A stretch of 64,000 bases of DNA, from the NCBI RefSeq assembly GCF_004793885.1, contig NZ_SRYG01000006.1, positions 47,226 through 111,225 on the forward strand, read 5' to 3'. The position numbers and the translations under genes are program-made. Positions 33,938-42,762 of the stretch are shown one piece after another (position 1 is the stretch's first letter; each line of letters begins with the position of its first letter). This DNA is from Dubosiella muris. GTDB taxonomy: Bacteria > Bacillota_I > Bacilli_A > Erysipelotrichales > Erysipelotrichaceae. The notes beneath the pieces are model-generated. The model ran no database searches and had not been told where the DNA came from. It saw nothing but the letters and a program-made list of their open reading frames with translations.

Positions 33938-35338
33938 ATGAGTGAAAAACAAGGGGTGAAAATCGTAACGATTGGCGGCGGCAGCAGCTACACGCCAGAG
34001 CTGATGGAGGGCTTTATCAATCGGTACGACGAGCTTCCGATCCGCGAAATCTGGCTGGTTGACATCGAGGACGGAAAAGAAAAGCTGGAAATCGTCGGAA
34101 CGATGGCGCAAAGAATGTGGGACGCTTCGGGCCATGACGTGAAAGTGCATTTGACGCTGGACCGCCGCGAGGCGCTCAAGGACGCGGACTTCGTGACGAC
34201 GCAGTTTCGGGTCGGGTTGCTGAACGCGCGCATCAAGGACGAACGCATTCCGTTTTCGTACGGCATGCTTGGCCAGGAGACGAACGGCGCGGGCGGCATC
34301 TTCAAGGCGTTCCGCACGATTCCGGTCATTTTGAACATCGTGGAGGACATGAAAGAGCTTTGCCCGAACGCGTGGCTCATCAACTTCACCAACCCGAGCG
34401 GCATGGTGACGGAGGCCGTTATGAAATACGGTCAGTGGGATAAAGTCATTGGTTTGTGCAACGTGCCGGTTGGCGCGATGCTGAAAGAGCCGGCCACGAT
34501 TGGCAAGGAGCTGGACGATTTAACGTACAAATTCGCCGGCCTCAACCACTTCCACTGGCACCGGGTGTGGGATGAAAACGGCGACGAGGTGACGCAGGAC
34601 ATTATCGAAGCGATGTACAAGGACGATGTCGATGCGGGCATTCCGGCCAACATTCACGACATGCCGTTTTTCAAGGAACAGCTCGTTGAAATGGGCATGA
34701 TCCCTTGCGGATACCATCGCTACTACTACCGGCAGGAGGAAATGCTGGCGCATGGCATCGAGGAATACAACACGATCGGAACGCGCGGACAGCAGGTGAA
34801 GAAAACCGAGGAAGAGCTGTTCGAACTGTACAAAGATCCAAATTTGAACTATAAGCCGGAGCAGCTGACAAAGCGTGGCGGCGCGCATTATTCGGATGCC
34901 GCGTGCGAGACGATCGCGAGCATTTACGCCAACAAAAACAGCCACATTGTCGTGACGACGAAAAACAACGGCGCCGTGCCGGATCTGCCGGCGGACTGCG
35001 CGGTGGAAGTGTCGGCCATGATTGGCAAAACGGGCGCGAAAGCCATCGCGTTTGGACCACTCAAACCAGCGGAAAAAGGTTGGCTGCAAGTCATGAAAAA
35101 CATGGAGCACTGCGTGCAGGAAGCGGCGGTGACCGGCGACTACGGCAAGGCGTTGCAGGCGTTCATCCTCAATCCGCAGATCCCAAGCGGACAAAGCGCG
35201 AAAAACGTGCTCGACGAGTTGCTGATCGCCCATAAAAAATATCTCCCGCAGTTCGCGGATAAAATCGCCGAGCTGGAAGCGGCGGGTGTGACCGTCAAAG
35301 ATCCAGTCGTGCAGGATTTGATCGCCCAGGGACTGTAA
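33938..35338 (+). CDS. 6-phospho-beta-glucosidase, glycoside hydrolase family 4
   Basis: 466-residue cytoplasmic enzyme that hydrolyses phosphorylated disaccharides by an NAD- and manganese-dependent redox mechanism unique to GH4. Seen: the Rossmann start VTIGGGSSYTPELMEGF, VDIEDGKEKLEIV, the TQFRVGL segment, NFTNPSGMVTEA, the metal ligands in GLCNVPVG and GLNHFHW, and GYHRYYYRQEEM. The pattern fits the 6-phospho-beta-glucosidase branch (CelF/LicH). Substrates would arrive through a PTS not present here. ATG 33938 follows AGAGGAGGA and has its own promoter; a terminator follows. Confidence 0.93.
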   Translation: MSEKQGVKIVTIGGGSSYTPELMEGFINRYDELPIREIWLVDIEDGKEKLEIVGTMAQRMWDASGHDVKVHLTLDRREALKDADFVTTQFRVGLLNARIKDERIPFSYGMLGQETNGAGGIFKAFRTIPVILNIVEDMKELCPNAWLINFTNPSGMVTEAVMKYGQWDKVIGLCNVPVGAMLKEPATIGKELDDLTYKFAGLNHFHWHRVWDENGDEVTQDIIEAMYKDDVDAGIPANIHDMPFFKEQLVEMGMIPCGYHRYYYRQEEMLAHGIEEYNTIGTRGQQVKKTEEELFELYKDPNLNYKPEQLTKRGGAHYSDAACETIASIYANKNSHIVVTTKNNGAVPDLPADCAVEVSAMIGKTGAKAIAFGPLKPAEKGWLQVMKNMEHCVQEAAVTGDYGKALQAFILNPQIPSGQSAKNVLDELLIAHKKYLPQFADKIAELEAAGVTVKDPVVQDLIAQGL

Positions 35339-35347
35339 TGAGAACAC

Positions 35348-35381
35348 AAAAGGAAGTGAAAACCAGGTCACTTCCTTTTTT
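35348..35381. terminator. Bidirectional terminator after the GH4 gene
   Basis: AAAAGGAAGTGA (35348-35359) pairs with TCACTTCCTTTT (from 35368). Runs of A and T on both sides serve the converging DUF2087 regulator gene as well. Confidence 0.85.
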
Positions 35382-36111
35382 AAATGAGTTTTGTGTAGGT
35401 TTGCCCGGAAAAATCCCGGGAGAAAAATCCATATTCGATCAAGCAGCGCCGCAGGGAGGCGAAATCTTCATAAACCGGCTGCAAAATATCGTTTAATTGT
35501 TTTTCGGTATAGTTTTTTTGCGTGAGCGTTTCGCAAAGAATGCGCAAGACGATGATCTTGTATTTTTCCTTTCTGGGAATCGACTTGAGTTTTAACGGAT
35601 CCAAACTCAGAAAAAAGTCCTGCTTTACTTTTTCCTCGTCCTCCTTTGTGGCGATGTAGCGCTCATCCACTTGTCTGGCGGTGGAGTGGATGGCAAGAAA
35701 GTTGGAATCGGGCTTTTGCCGCAAGTTTTCCATGACCGCCAAATAGATCTTGCATTGTTTTTCTTTTTCTTTTAACGTGAACCGCTGATAGCGGACGGTG
35801 GATTCCTTGATGCCTAAACGCTGGGCGATGTCCTGGTCCGCGTATCCTTCATGGAGCAGGCGGATAAGCTCGACCTGGTGGGCGGAAAGTCCGGAATCCT
35901 TTTTTGGCAAATCCAAAAGCATGTCCAGATTGGAACGGTGCGCCACTTGAAGGTGCAGCTTCATCATGCCAAGCGCGGTGTAAAACTTGTTTTCGTATGG
36001 GTAGATTTCATCTTTGCTGGTGGAAAACTCGCAGTAAATGCATTGATAGCCGGTTTTTGTTTCCACATAGCCATGTTTGATTTCAGAATATGTTAATGTC
36101 GAAAAGTCCAT
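35380..36111 (-). CDS. HTH regulator with C-terminal DUF2087 domain
   Basis: 243 residues. The N-terminal part has a Cys-Cys/His-His arrangement (GYQCIYCEFS and LHLQVAHRS) that could bind zinc. Next comes a LuxR/sigma-region-4-like helix-turn-helix at about 88-120 (LSAHQVELIRLLHEGYADQD, then RLGIKESTVRYQ). The C-terminus (about 170-243), with PRKEKYKIIVLRILCE and DFASLRRCLIEYGFFSRD, is a DUF2087 domain. Probably a transcription regulator of the MFS gene behind it or of sugar metabolism. ATG 36111 is chosen because GAGGTG is six bases upstream; a GTG at 36120 lies inside that site. Confidence 0.8.
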   Translation of the reverse strand: MDFSTLTYSEIKHGYVETKTGYQCIYCEFSTSKDEIYPYENKFYTALGMMKLHLQVAHRSNLDMLLDLPKKDSGLSAHQVELIRLLHEGYADQDIAQRLGIKESTVRYQRFTLKEKEKQCKIYLAVMENLRQKPDSNFLAIHSTARQVDERYIATKEDEEKVKQDFFLSLDPLKLKSIPRKEKYKIIVLRILCETLTQKNYTEKQLNDILQPVYEDFASLRRCLIEYGFFSRDFSGQTYTKLI

Positions 36112-36156
36112 TGTGTTCACCTCTATAAAAAGTTTAAAAAGAAATAGGGTGTTTGT

Positions 36157-37353
36157 CTAGAAAAGCGTGTTGTTTTTCCACCTTGATTTCCGAAACAAAA
36201 AGCGAAGAACGAGTACGAGGAGCAGACCGTTGCTGGCATACGCCATACTGCTTCCGATTTGATTGCACAACGTCCCGGCGTAAAGCGTTCCGCATGGAGA
36301 CATGAGGTTCGCGCTCAATGTCAACAAAGAAAAAAAGCGGGTTTGCTGGTGCGCGGGAACTTGTTTTTGAAAATAGGCCATCAAAGGGATGTTGACTTTG
36401 GTGGAAAAGTAGCCGGACAATCCGCACAGCATCAAATAAAGCCAGTAAAAAAGACCGGGTGTGGCGTGCAGTCCGTACGCCAGGACGCCGCTTACGATCA
36501 TCAGCGCGCCTTGCATATAGAAAAACACGGTAATCTTCTCACGTTTTGGATGCAAACTGATGGCGAGGCTCGAAAGGATCGCGCCAAGACAAACTGCGGT
36601 GCTCGTTAGACCATAAAGAACGTCGGAAAAATGATAGTCGATCTTTAAGATACCGGGCGCGAAAACATTCGCGGTGGGCATGACTAAAAAATTTAAAAGC
36701 ATAAAAGCGATAAACAAGGTTTTTAATTCCTGATTTTTTGTAATATACCGCAATCCGTCGGATAGAGATAGTCTCGTTCTTTTTGCCGAAATGGTTTCCG
36801 GGTAAGAAATTTTTGTTAAAAACAAAAAAGAAATCAAAAACGAAAAGGCATTCAATAAAATGACGATATTCAATCCGAATCCGGCATAAATGAATGTTCC
36901 GAAAACCGGCGCGAGCACGGAAGTCAAATTGTCGACGGTGCTTTTCCATCCGTTGGCTTTTTCAATCGTTTCCACCGCAAAAATTCTTGCGAAAATACTA
37001 TTTGAAGCGACATTAAAACACGAGGAATTGATTTTTTCCAGAGCCGAAAATAGGATAAACAGCCAGATTTGGTGTTTGGCGAACAGCATATAACCGATAA
37101 GAAACAAGAAAAGAACCGCGGAAAGGACATTGGACTCCAATAAAACATGTTTCAAATTTTTATTTTCCAGAAAGATCCCCAGAAGCGGAAGAAACAAAAG
37201 GGATGGGATCTGGATCAATGTGTAAAAAATACTGGTCGAGAAAATGGTTTGAAACTGCTCAATAAGAAAAAGCGGGACGCAAATGGAGTAGATTCCGGTT
37301 CCGAGTAAATTCACGAAACGGGCCGCGGTGTAGTATTTTAGATTTCGTTCCAT
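36157..37353 (-). CDS. MFS transporter
   Basis: 398 residues, 12 predicted helices. The start MERNLKYYTAARFVNLLGTG and the middle-loop break after helix 6 (ISYPETISAKRTRLSL) are typical of small-molecule or drug exporters of the major facilitator family. Substrate unknown. ATG 37353 begins four bases after the stop of the upstream DUF2087 gene, with no clear ribosome binding site, so translation is probably coupled. Flanked on both sides by genes for DUF2087 proteins, which points to local regulation. Confidence 0.88.
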   Translation of the reverse strand: MERNLKYYTAARFVNLLGTGIYSICVPLFLIEQFQTIFSTSIFYTLIQIPSLLFLPLLGIFLENKNLKHVLLESNVLSAVLFLFLIGYMLFAKHQIWLFILFSALEKINSSCFNVASNSIFARIFAVETIEKANGWKSTVDNLTSVLAPVFGTFIYAGFGLNIVILLNAFSFLISFLFLTKISYPETISAKRTRLSLSDGLRYITKNQELKTLFIAFMLLNFLVMPTANVFAPGILKIDYHFSDVLYGLTSTAVCLGAILSSLAISLHPKREKITVFFYMQGALMIVSGVLAYGLHATPGLFYWLYLMLCGLSGYFSTKVNIPLMAYFQKQVPAHQQTRFFSLLTLSANLMSPCGTLYAGTLCNQIGSSMAYASNGLLLVLVLRFLFRKSRWKNNTLF

Positions 37354-37357
37354 CGTC

Positions 37358-37822
37358 TTAGTTGTTGGAATCGGAAATCCAGAGCGAGCCGTCTTTCCAT
37401 ACAAGCAAGGAATGGGAGATACAGTATTGTAAAAGTGGACTGAAAAAATCAGGGCATTGTTCAAGGTCCGCAATTTTCCGGGCGTTTTGTCCATTGAAAA
37501 AACGGTCGAAGTAGCTGGCAAGTTCTTGAGAAGTGGGCTTTTTTCGGCTTATCGTTTGATCGGGATTGATCCAGTAAAGGTGGCCGGATGGATCCCGCAA
37601 CAAAAATTTTTCATCCACAAGCGCGCGTCGAAGAGCGGGAAAGTCCTCGTAAGTGGATCGTAGCGTCTGATTGACCGTATGTTCCGGGTAAAAGGTGTTT
37701 TTTTCGAACAACGAGCAGATCACTGCCAGAATTTCAAGGCGTTCCTTCCGCTTTTTGGGGATCTGAAGCAGTTTTTTTGGATCTTTCTTTGAAAAGTATT
37801 TTTCGATTATTGTGGGTTTCAT
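37358..37822 (-). CDS. DUF2087 domain protein
   Basis: 154 residues. The DUF2087 core is at about 15-85: KKDPKKLLQIPKKRKERLEI, then TVNQTLRSTYEDFPALRRALVDEKFLLRDPSGHLYW (quoted in part: DFPALRRALVDEKFLLRD). A second small winged-helix-like part follows (about 95-154). Unlike the relative at 35380 it has no separate N-terminal HTH or Cys/His part. Start ATG with GGAGG seven bases upstream. First gene of the unit with the MFS transporter; its promoter is clear. Confidence 0.8.
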   Translation of the reverse strand: MKPTIIEKYFSKKDPKKLLQIPKKRKERLEILAVICSLFEKNTFYPEHTVNQTLRSTYEDFPALRRALVDEKFLLRDPSGHLYWINPDQTISRKKPTSQELASYFDRFFNGQNARKIADLEQCPDFFSPLLQYCISHSLLVWKDGSLWISDSNN

Positions 37823-37842
37823 GCCATCGCCTCCTTGGGGTC

Positions 37843-37871
37843 ATTATAGGCGCTTGGATGGAATAAATCAA
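37843..37871 (-). promoter_or_regulatory. Promoter of the DUF2087-MFS unit
   Basis: On the minus strand: -35 TTGATT (37866-37871), 17-base spacer, -10 TATAAT (37843-37848), 21 bases before the ATG. Confidence 0.75.
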
Positions 37872-37935
37872 ACAAAACTATAATTTGTTTTCTAATTTTT
37901 AAATATTTAAATGAATTTATTTTTAAAATCAAAAA

Positions 37936-37972
37936 ATAAAAATCGAATCCAAACGAATGGATTCGACTTTTT
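37936..37972 (-). terminator. Terminator after gpmA
   Basis: TCGAATCC (37943-37950) pairs with GGATTCGA (37959-37966), with A/T runs on both sides; on the minus strand the stem is followed by ATTTTTATTTTTT. Confidence 0.85.
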
Positions 37973-37974
37973 AA

Positions 37975-38721
37975 TTATTTTACTTTCCCCTGGTTGGCGA
38001 CCGCGGCCATCTTCTCGTTCAGTTCCTCTTGGCTGGCCAAATAGAAATAGCGGACGAGGCGCATGTCGTCGTCAAACTCGAACACAAGCGGGATACCGGT
38101 TGGGATGTTGACGCCCATGATCGCGTCGTCGTCAATATGGGCGAGAAACTTCAACAGGGCGCGCAGCGAGTTGCCGTGCGCGACGACGAGGACGTTTTCG
38201 CCGCCTTCGATGTGCGGCTTGATCGTTTGCTCGTAAAACGGTACGACGCGTTCGATTGTCGTTTTTAAGCTTTCACCAAGCGGCAGTTCGTCGGCCGGCA
38301 CGGTTTTGTACATCGCCTCGTTGCGCGGTGCGTGCGGATCGTCCTCTTTCATCAATGGGGGCAGGACGTCGAAGGAACGACGCCATATGAGAACTTGTTT
38401 TTCGCCGTACTTGGCGGCCGTGTCCGCCTTGTTCAAGCCTTGCAGCGCGCCATAGTGGCGCTCGTTGAGCTTCCAGCTTTTGACGACGGGCAAATACACC
38501 TGGTTAAGTCCGTCCAGCACGTGGTCAAGCGTGTGGATCGCCCGTTTGAGCACGGACGTGTAGGCGATATCGAACGTGTAGCCTTGGCTTTTCAGGGTCC
38601 GGCCGGCTTGCTTCGCTTCCTCGTGGCCTTTGGCGGACAGGTCGACGTCGCTCCAGCCGGTGAAGCGGTTTTCTTTGTTCCACTCGCTTTCGCCGTGACG
38701 GACGCATACAAGCCGCTTCAT
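37975..38721 (-). CDS. gpmA: 2,3-bisphosphoglycerate-dependent phosphoglycerate mutase
   Basis: Interconverts 3- and 2-phosphoglycerate in glycolysis. 248 residues, normal length. The phospho-histidine is His9 in [10 protein letters not shown], followed by [10 protein letters not shown], the [11 protein letters not shown] segment and the second active-site histidine in [19 protein letters not shown]-like [12 protein letters not shown] is typical of the dPGM C-terminus. Its ATG overlaps the stop of the upstream small membrane protein by four bases. Firm assignment. Confidence 0.97.
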   Translation of the reverse strand: MKRLVCVRHGESEWNKENRFTGWSDVDLSAKGHEEAKQAGRTLKSQGYTFDIAYTSVLKRAIHTLDHVLDGLNQVYLPVVKSWKLNERHYGALQGLNKADTAAKYGEKQVLIWRRSFDVLPPLMKEDDPHAPRNEAMYKTVPADELPLGESLKTTIERVVPFYEQTIKPHIEGGENVLVVAHGNSLRALLKFLAHIDDDAIMGVNIPTGIPLVFEFDDDMRLVRYFYLASQEELNEKMAAVANQGKVK

Positions 38722-38903
38722 AAATTTTTATCCTCTTTTTGTTTCGCTTTATCGTACATGTCTTTCAACTGGACGAAGCCGATGCCCAGGACGACAAGAA
38801 TTGCCAGGTTTGTCCAGGAAGGATTCGTGACCATTTGGAAGGCGAAAGCGATGAACAAGATCGCTTCGATGACAGCGATCAAATAGATTTGGTTTTTTTG
38901 CAT
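38718..38903 (-). CDS. Small two-helix membrane protein
   Basis: 61 residues with two hydrophobic segments (about 6-24 and 32-46) and a charged C-terminal tail [14 protein letters not shown]. No family recognised. Ribosome binding site AAAGGAGAAC. Its TGA overlaps the gpmA ATG, so it is co-transcribed with and coupled to gpmA. It could be an accessory or simply a small structural membrane protein. Confidence 0.7.
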   Translation of the reverse strand: MQKNQIYLIAVIEAILFIAFAFQMVTNPSWTNLAILVVLGIGFVQLKDMYDKAKQKEDKNL

Positions 38904-39014
38904 GGGAGTTCTCCTTTCGTTTTCCTGCTTTCATTGTAAACAACATCGCAAAAAACGCATACTTGAATGCTTCGCGCGGCCTCATCGAAAGTTTGCGATA
39001 TTTCTTGCGACAAC

Positions 39015-39043
39015 TTGTTCCGCCGCTTGTTTTTCGCTATGAT
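39015..39043 (+). promoter_or_regulatory. Promoter with an about 100-base leader before the HTH gene
   Basis: -35 TTGTTC (39015-39020), 17-base spacer, -10 TATGAT (39038-39043). Transcription would begin near 39050, leaving about 97 bases of leader before GTG 39147. Confidence 0.65.
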
Positions 39044-39093
39044 ACAAGTGTACTGTACTTGGGTACGACGAAACGGCAGCAATGCCTTAACCG

Positions 39094-39130
39094 GCAGGAA
39101 ACCGATGTGGGGAAGGTTTCCTGCTTTTTT
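39094..39130 (+). terminator. Attenuator-like terminator in the leader of the HTH gene
   Basis: GCAGGAAACC (39094-39103) pairs perfectly with GGTTTCCTGC (39115-39124), followed by TTTTTT. It sits between the promoter and the ribosome binding site AAAGGAG, so it would end transcripts before the gene unless antagonised. A smaller hairpin, GGCAgcaaTGCC, lies just upstream. Confidence 0.7.
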
Positions 39131-39146
39131 ATGAAAGGAGAACGGG

Positions 39147-40558
39147 GTGCACGAATTTTCAGAAATGTATGGACGCCTGACAGCCGGGCGGACCATTCGC
39201 GTGTACGAGATGGCGGACTATTGCCAAATCGCGCCGCAAAGCTTATATCAAATTCTCAACGGCAAACGCAAGCCGACTTCCGTGGAACTTGTCCAACGCA
39301 TCGCCGACTACATCCAGGTCGATCCGATTGGCCGCGAACAGCTGCTGGACGCCTATTTTATGACGCTTTGGGGCAAGGATGTGTACGATCGCCGCAAGGA
39401 AGTGACGAACTTTTTAAACGCGGTTCACGAAAACAAAAGCGCCTTGCCTTGCGCTTGCGACGAAACGAGGTGTTCGCGCAGCTGCCGCCCACCTCCAAAG
39501 TCGCCCGGGGCTCCATGGCCATCGCCCAGACGTTGTTCGACATGTTTTTCGACAGCGAAAAAGATCCGATCCGGCTGTTCATGCCCGCCTCGTTTTCCAT
39601 GCTGCCGCATTTGGTTGGTTCCTACATGAAAGAAAACCGGACACTGCGCATCGAGCACATTCTCGAGCTCTCCTCCAAAGACATCCTTTTCGCGCTGCAA
39701 AACATTTTGCCCATGTACTCGTCGTTCGCCCGCTATGACGCGTATTACTACTACGATCAGCGGTGCGCGTCCACCGATCCGTTTCCGTACTACGCCGTTT
39801 CGGACCACGCCCTGATCCAAATCGACGCCGGTTTCAAAACCGCCCTGTTTCACAACCAGGAGGAAATCGTGAAGACGTTCGCCGACCATTTCAACTACCA
39901 GCTGAAAATCGTCCATCCGTTCATGGTTTCGGTTTCCAACGTGCAAAACCAGCTCGATTATTTTTATTCGATTGTCGCCAACGCCGGCAAACAGGCGATG
40001 GTGTTCCACTTGGCGATGTCGCTCTTTCCGCTGCTGACCCAAAATGAATGGGAAATCGTGCTGCCGGAGCGGGAAGAAGGCGAAGCGCAGGCGCGCATCG
40101 AATCCATACAAACCCGGTTGCGCGCGGCCCAGACGATGTTCATCTTCGCGCTGCCGGCCGTGACCGGATTTCTGGAACGCGAGGACATTTCGCTTTTGAC
40201 GCAAACCGCGCCGCTCACGTTTTCCCAGCGCCTCGACATTGTGAAGCGGATGATCGAGCGGTACCGCAAAGACGGCTACCGCATGCTCAAAGATCCGATT
40301 TCGACGTTTCGCCGCGAATTGCAGTGGTTTCTCGGGGACTCGAATGGCTTTTTGCAAATCATCGACGCCCAGGAGCGCCCCATTTACTTGAACGTTGAAA
40401 ACCCGTACTTGCTGTTTTTGTTCCGCGACTATTTCGAAAACATACCGGACCGCTTGTTTTACGACGACGAGGAAGCGCTCGACATTTTGCGTGGCCTCGT
40501 CGAGAAAGCCGAAAACGGAAAATTCCATCCTGCCTTGTCACAGGAATGGAAAAAGTGA
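39147..40558 (+). pseudogene. XRE-type HTH protein with large C-terminal region, frameshifted
   Basis: The N-terminal frame from GTG 39147 (AAAGGAG six bases upstream) encodes an HTH at about residues 15-60: YEMADYCQIAPQSLYQILNG and RIADYIQVD. It leaves the correct frame after ENKSAL. The C-terminal frame continues to 40558 (RRNEVFAQLPPTSKVARGS onward, about 365 residues, helical, no known domain). The break is a tandem CCTTG repeat at 39442-39451; deleting one copy restores a single 468-residue frame reading ENKSALRLRRNEVF. Both halves keep good codon use, so the lesion is recent, a slippage variant or a read error. Probable cytoplasmic regulator of unknown target. Confidence 0.8.
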
Positions 40559-40624
40559 AAAAAGCGTTGAGTTTTTCTTTGGATTTGTGTACAAAAAAGA
40601 AAAGGGAAAGCGGACAGAAGAAAG

Positions 40625-41668
40625 ATGGAAAAAAAGAAACATTGGGGAAGCAAAATCATATTTCCACCGATGCGGTGGGTTTTGACCTGCGCGCTGATCA
40701 CGATCGTGCTCATGCCGCTGGCCAATCGCTTTCGAACGCTTATGACGTTCGCCTGGGGATTTTTTATGTATTCCTTGACGATTTTCGCGTGCGCGACCCC
40801 GAAAATGATTCGAGGCGTGTTCGTGTTTCTCAATCGCCACAAGTACACGTCGATGTTCGTCAACGACGTCAATGTCCGGATTTTCGTTTCTTTGTATTTC
40901 AACATGATCATCACGACCGCCTACGCGTGCTTCGATTTGTTCACCGGGCTGGTGGATCATTCCGAATGGCTGGTGGCGATCTCGTTTTACTATCTCGTGC
41001 TGACGGTGATTCGCTTTTATTTACTTAGCTACGTCAACCGCCACCACGGCCGGCAGAAGATCGCGGGCAGAAAGTTTCTCGAAGATTTGAAACGTTATAA
41101 ATTCACCGGCATCATGCTGCTTGTCCTGCTCGTGCCGTATTGCTGGATCGCGTTCATGATGCTCGAGAAAAACCAGTCGTACTCGTACCGAGGACTCATG
41201 CTGTACGTGATGGCCGGCTTTACGATCTACCAGTGGGTCATGGTCGTGTTCGGCCACATCGTTTACCGGAAAATCGACGCGCCGATTTTGACAAGCACCC
41301 GGGCGCTGAATTTCGCCTGCTCGATCGTGTCCCTGCTTTCGTTTGAAACCGCGTGGTTTTCGGGCTATGGCGAAACGCGCCAGATCTTGGTCGCGCTGTC
41401 CGGAACGGCGGGCGGCATCGCCGTGTTTGGCGTGGCGTTTGGCATGATTTCCAGAGCCCATTCGATTCTTTCGCTCAACTTCGTGCCGGGCGGCAAGGAC
41501 AGGCTCAAGTTCTGGGACGCCCTCCAGCAAAAGAAGGCCGACTACGCGCAGGAAAAGGAAAAGTACAACGCGTACATCGAAAAGCACTGGAACACCGACG
41601 AAATCGACAACTACCGCTGGATCCGAAAAACAGATCCCGAATCAAAAAACGAGCCGGCATCGCGCTAG
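40625..41668 (+). CDS. Unknown multi-spanning membrane protein
   Basis: 347 residues with about seven or eight membrane segments (for example 19-33, 42-58, 90-110, 119-137, 160-178, 190-210) and a long charged C-terminal cytoplasmic tail (about 300-347, FWDALQQKKADYAQEKEKY). No catalytic motif is recognised. Weak ribosome binding site AGAAAG. It follows the frameshifted HTH gene by 66 bases and may be its target. A terminator overlaps its stop codon. Confidence 0.75.
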   Translation: MEKKKHWGSKIIFPPMRWVLTCALITIVLMPLANRFRTLMTFAWGFFMYSLTIFACATPKMIRGVFVFLNRHKYTSMFVNDVNVRIFVSLYFNMIITTAYACFDLFTGLVDHSEWLVAISFYYLVLTVIRFYLLSYVNRHHGRQKIAGRKFLEDLKRYKFTGIMLLVLLVPYCWIAFMMLEKNQSYSYRGLMLYVMAGFTIYQWVMVVFGHIVYRKIDAPILTSTRALNFACSIVSLLSFETAWFSGYGETRQILVALSGTAGGIAVFGVAFGMISRAHSILSLNFVPGGKDRLKFWDALQQKKADYAQEKEKYNAYIEKHWNTDEIDNYRWIRKTDPESKNEPASR

Positions 41669-41681
41669 ATGCCGGCTTTTT
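41653..41681. terminator. Bidirectional terminator overlapping the end of the membrane-protein gene
   Basis: GCCGGCATC (41653-41661) pairs with GATGCCGGC (41668-41676), then TTTTT. The complementary strand also has a T-run after the stem, serving the converging gene. Confidence 0.88.
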
Positions 41682-42285
41682 AGCGGTCTTTCGGGATGCG
41701 CAGCTCGTTTTGGCGCATCGTCAAATAAAAGATGGGAACCAGGCCAAACAGCCCCAGGTAAAAATACCAGGCGTAGGCGAACGTGGAAAACTCGTAAAGA
41801 ACGCCCGAAATGACGATGCTCGACAACAAAAGCGTCGTCGTCACCATCGAGTGCCGGTCTTTGTAGCGCATCCAGATGCCGCCGGCCAAAAGCAGGAAGG
41901 CAAGAAGCTTGATCGAGTTTTTAATCATCAAAATCGTGTTGAACAGCTTGGCCGAGCGGGTGAAGTGCATACTCAAGTACACGGCCGAGTTGGCTGCGAT
42001 CAAGTTGGGCACGCACGTGCAAAGCAAAAGTACGTAAAACGCGTACATGAGCGACCACGTGCTTTTCGACCACGAAAACAGGCGGGACAGGAAATAGCTC
42101 GTGACCAGACACAAAAAGACGTTGAGCACGGCGTAGCCGGTCACGTCGAATTCCGCGACGAACTCGTGGATGGATGTGTTGTAGTGGATCTCGACCGCGT
42201 GGATGTCGATCCAGTTGAGGGCGAGCAATCCGGCCAGCGACAACAGCAGCTGCCCGAGCGTGCGGGAGTTGACCTTCGATTTCAT
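41680..42285 (-). CDS. Unknown membrane protein
   Basis: 201 residues, about six membrane segments. It begins MKSKVNSRTLGQLLLSLAGL and ends in a basic tail NELRIPKDR. No family recognised. ATG 42285 follows AAAGGA and overlaps the stop of the upstream membrane-protein gene by four bases, so both are one unit. A longer frame upstream to 42429 is not used: it lies in the neighbour. Confidence 0.7.
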   Translation of the reverse strand: MKSKVNSRTLGQLLLSLAGLLALNWIDIHAVEIHYNTSIHEFVAEFDVTGYAVLNVFLCLVTSYFLSRLFSWSKSTWSLMYAFYVLLLCTCVPNLIAANSAVYLSMHFTRSAKLFNTILMIKNSIKLLAFLLLAGGIWMRYKDRHSMVTTTLLLSSIVISGVLYEFSTFAYAWYFYLGLFGLVPIFYLTMRQNELRIPKDR

Positions 42286-42656
42286 GCGGCGTCCTTTCGC
42301 GCGCGCCAGAACAGGCAAAACGCGATCAGGAAACAAAGACTGGCGACCAGCATGATCCAGAACACGGACCAGAGCGCGTAGCCGGACAACAGCACGAGAG
42401 CCACGACGGCCAGCGCGATCGTAAAACAAAGCTGAAGCACAAGCAAGCTGGCATCCTCCATATATTTGTCGGTATGGAACGGCGTGCCGAACACTTGCAG
42501 GTTTTTCGATTTGGCATACTGGGCCAGCGCGCTTTCCAGCAGCACGATCAAGGCGACGGCTCCAATCGTGAACAGCCAGCCGATTTCAGGAATCCAGAAG
42601 CACGAGCCGGCGAGCACGCCTTGCCACAGCAGCAATGTATAGTAATCCTTTTTCAT
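42282..42656 (-). CDS. Unknown four-helix membrane protein
   Basis: 124 residues with four hydrophobic segments in two pairs (about 8-40 and 75-118), separated by a soluble loop AQYAKSKNLQVFGTPFH. ATG 42656 has AAGGAG upstream. It could be the partner of the next membrane protein, with which it overlaps by four bases. It is divergent from csoR, about 60 bases from that gene's promoter. Function unknown. Confidence 0.7.
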   Translation of the reverse strand: MKKDYYTLLLWQGVLAGSCFWIPEIGWLFTIGAVALIVLLESALAQYAKSKNLQVFGTPFHTDKYMEDASLLVLQLCFTIALAVVALVLLSGYALWSVFWIMLVASLCFLIAFCLFWRARKDAA

Positions 42657-42713
42657 ACAAAGACTCCTTTTTTCTTTTATTTTAGCAAATCGGGACGGGA
42701 AATAACATTCCAG

Positions 42714-42742
42714 TTGCATTATACCCCATAAGGGTATATTAT
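42714..42742 (+). promoter_or_regulatory. Copper operon promoter with CsoR operator in the spacer
   Basis: -35 TTGCAT (42714-42719), 17-base spacer, -10 TATTAT (42737-42742). A perfect inverted repeat TATACCC-CATAA-GGGTATA (42720-42738) fills the spacer and matches the known CsoR operator type, so bound repressor would block polymerase directly. Confidence 0.9.
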
Positions 42743-42762
42743 GGGAACAGGAGGACAAAACG

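Noticed and set aside
39442-39451. Programmed ribosomal frameshifting in the HTH gene
   Set aside because: There is no slippery heptamer of the usual type; an exact 5-base duplication explains the shift fully.
42720-42738. CopY-type operator
   Set aside because: The half sites are TATACCC, of CsoR type, and the adjacent gene encodes CsoR, not CopY (which would need TACAnnTGTA).
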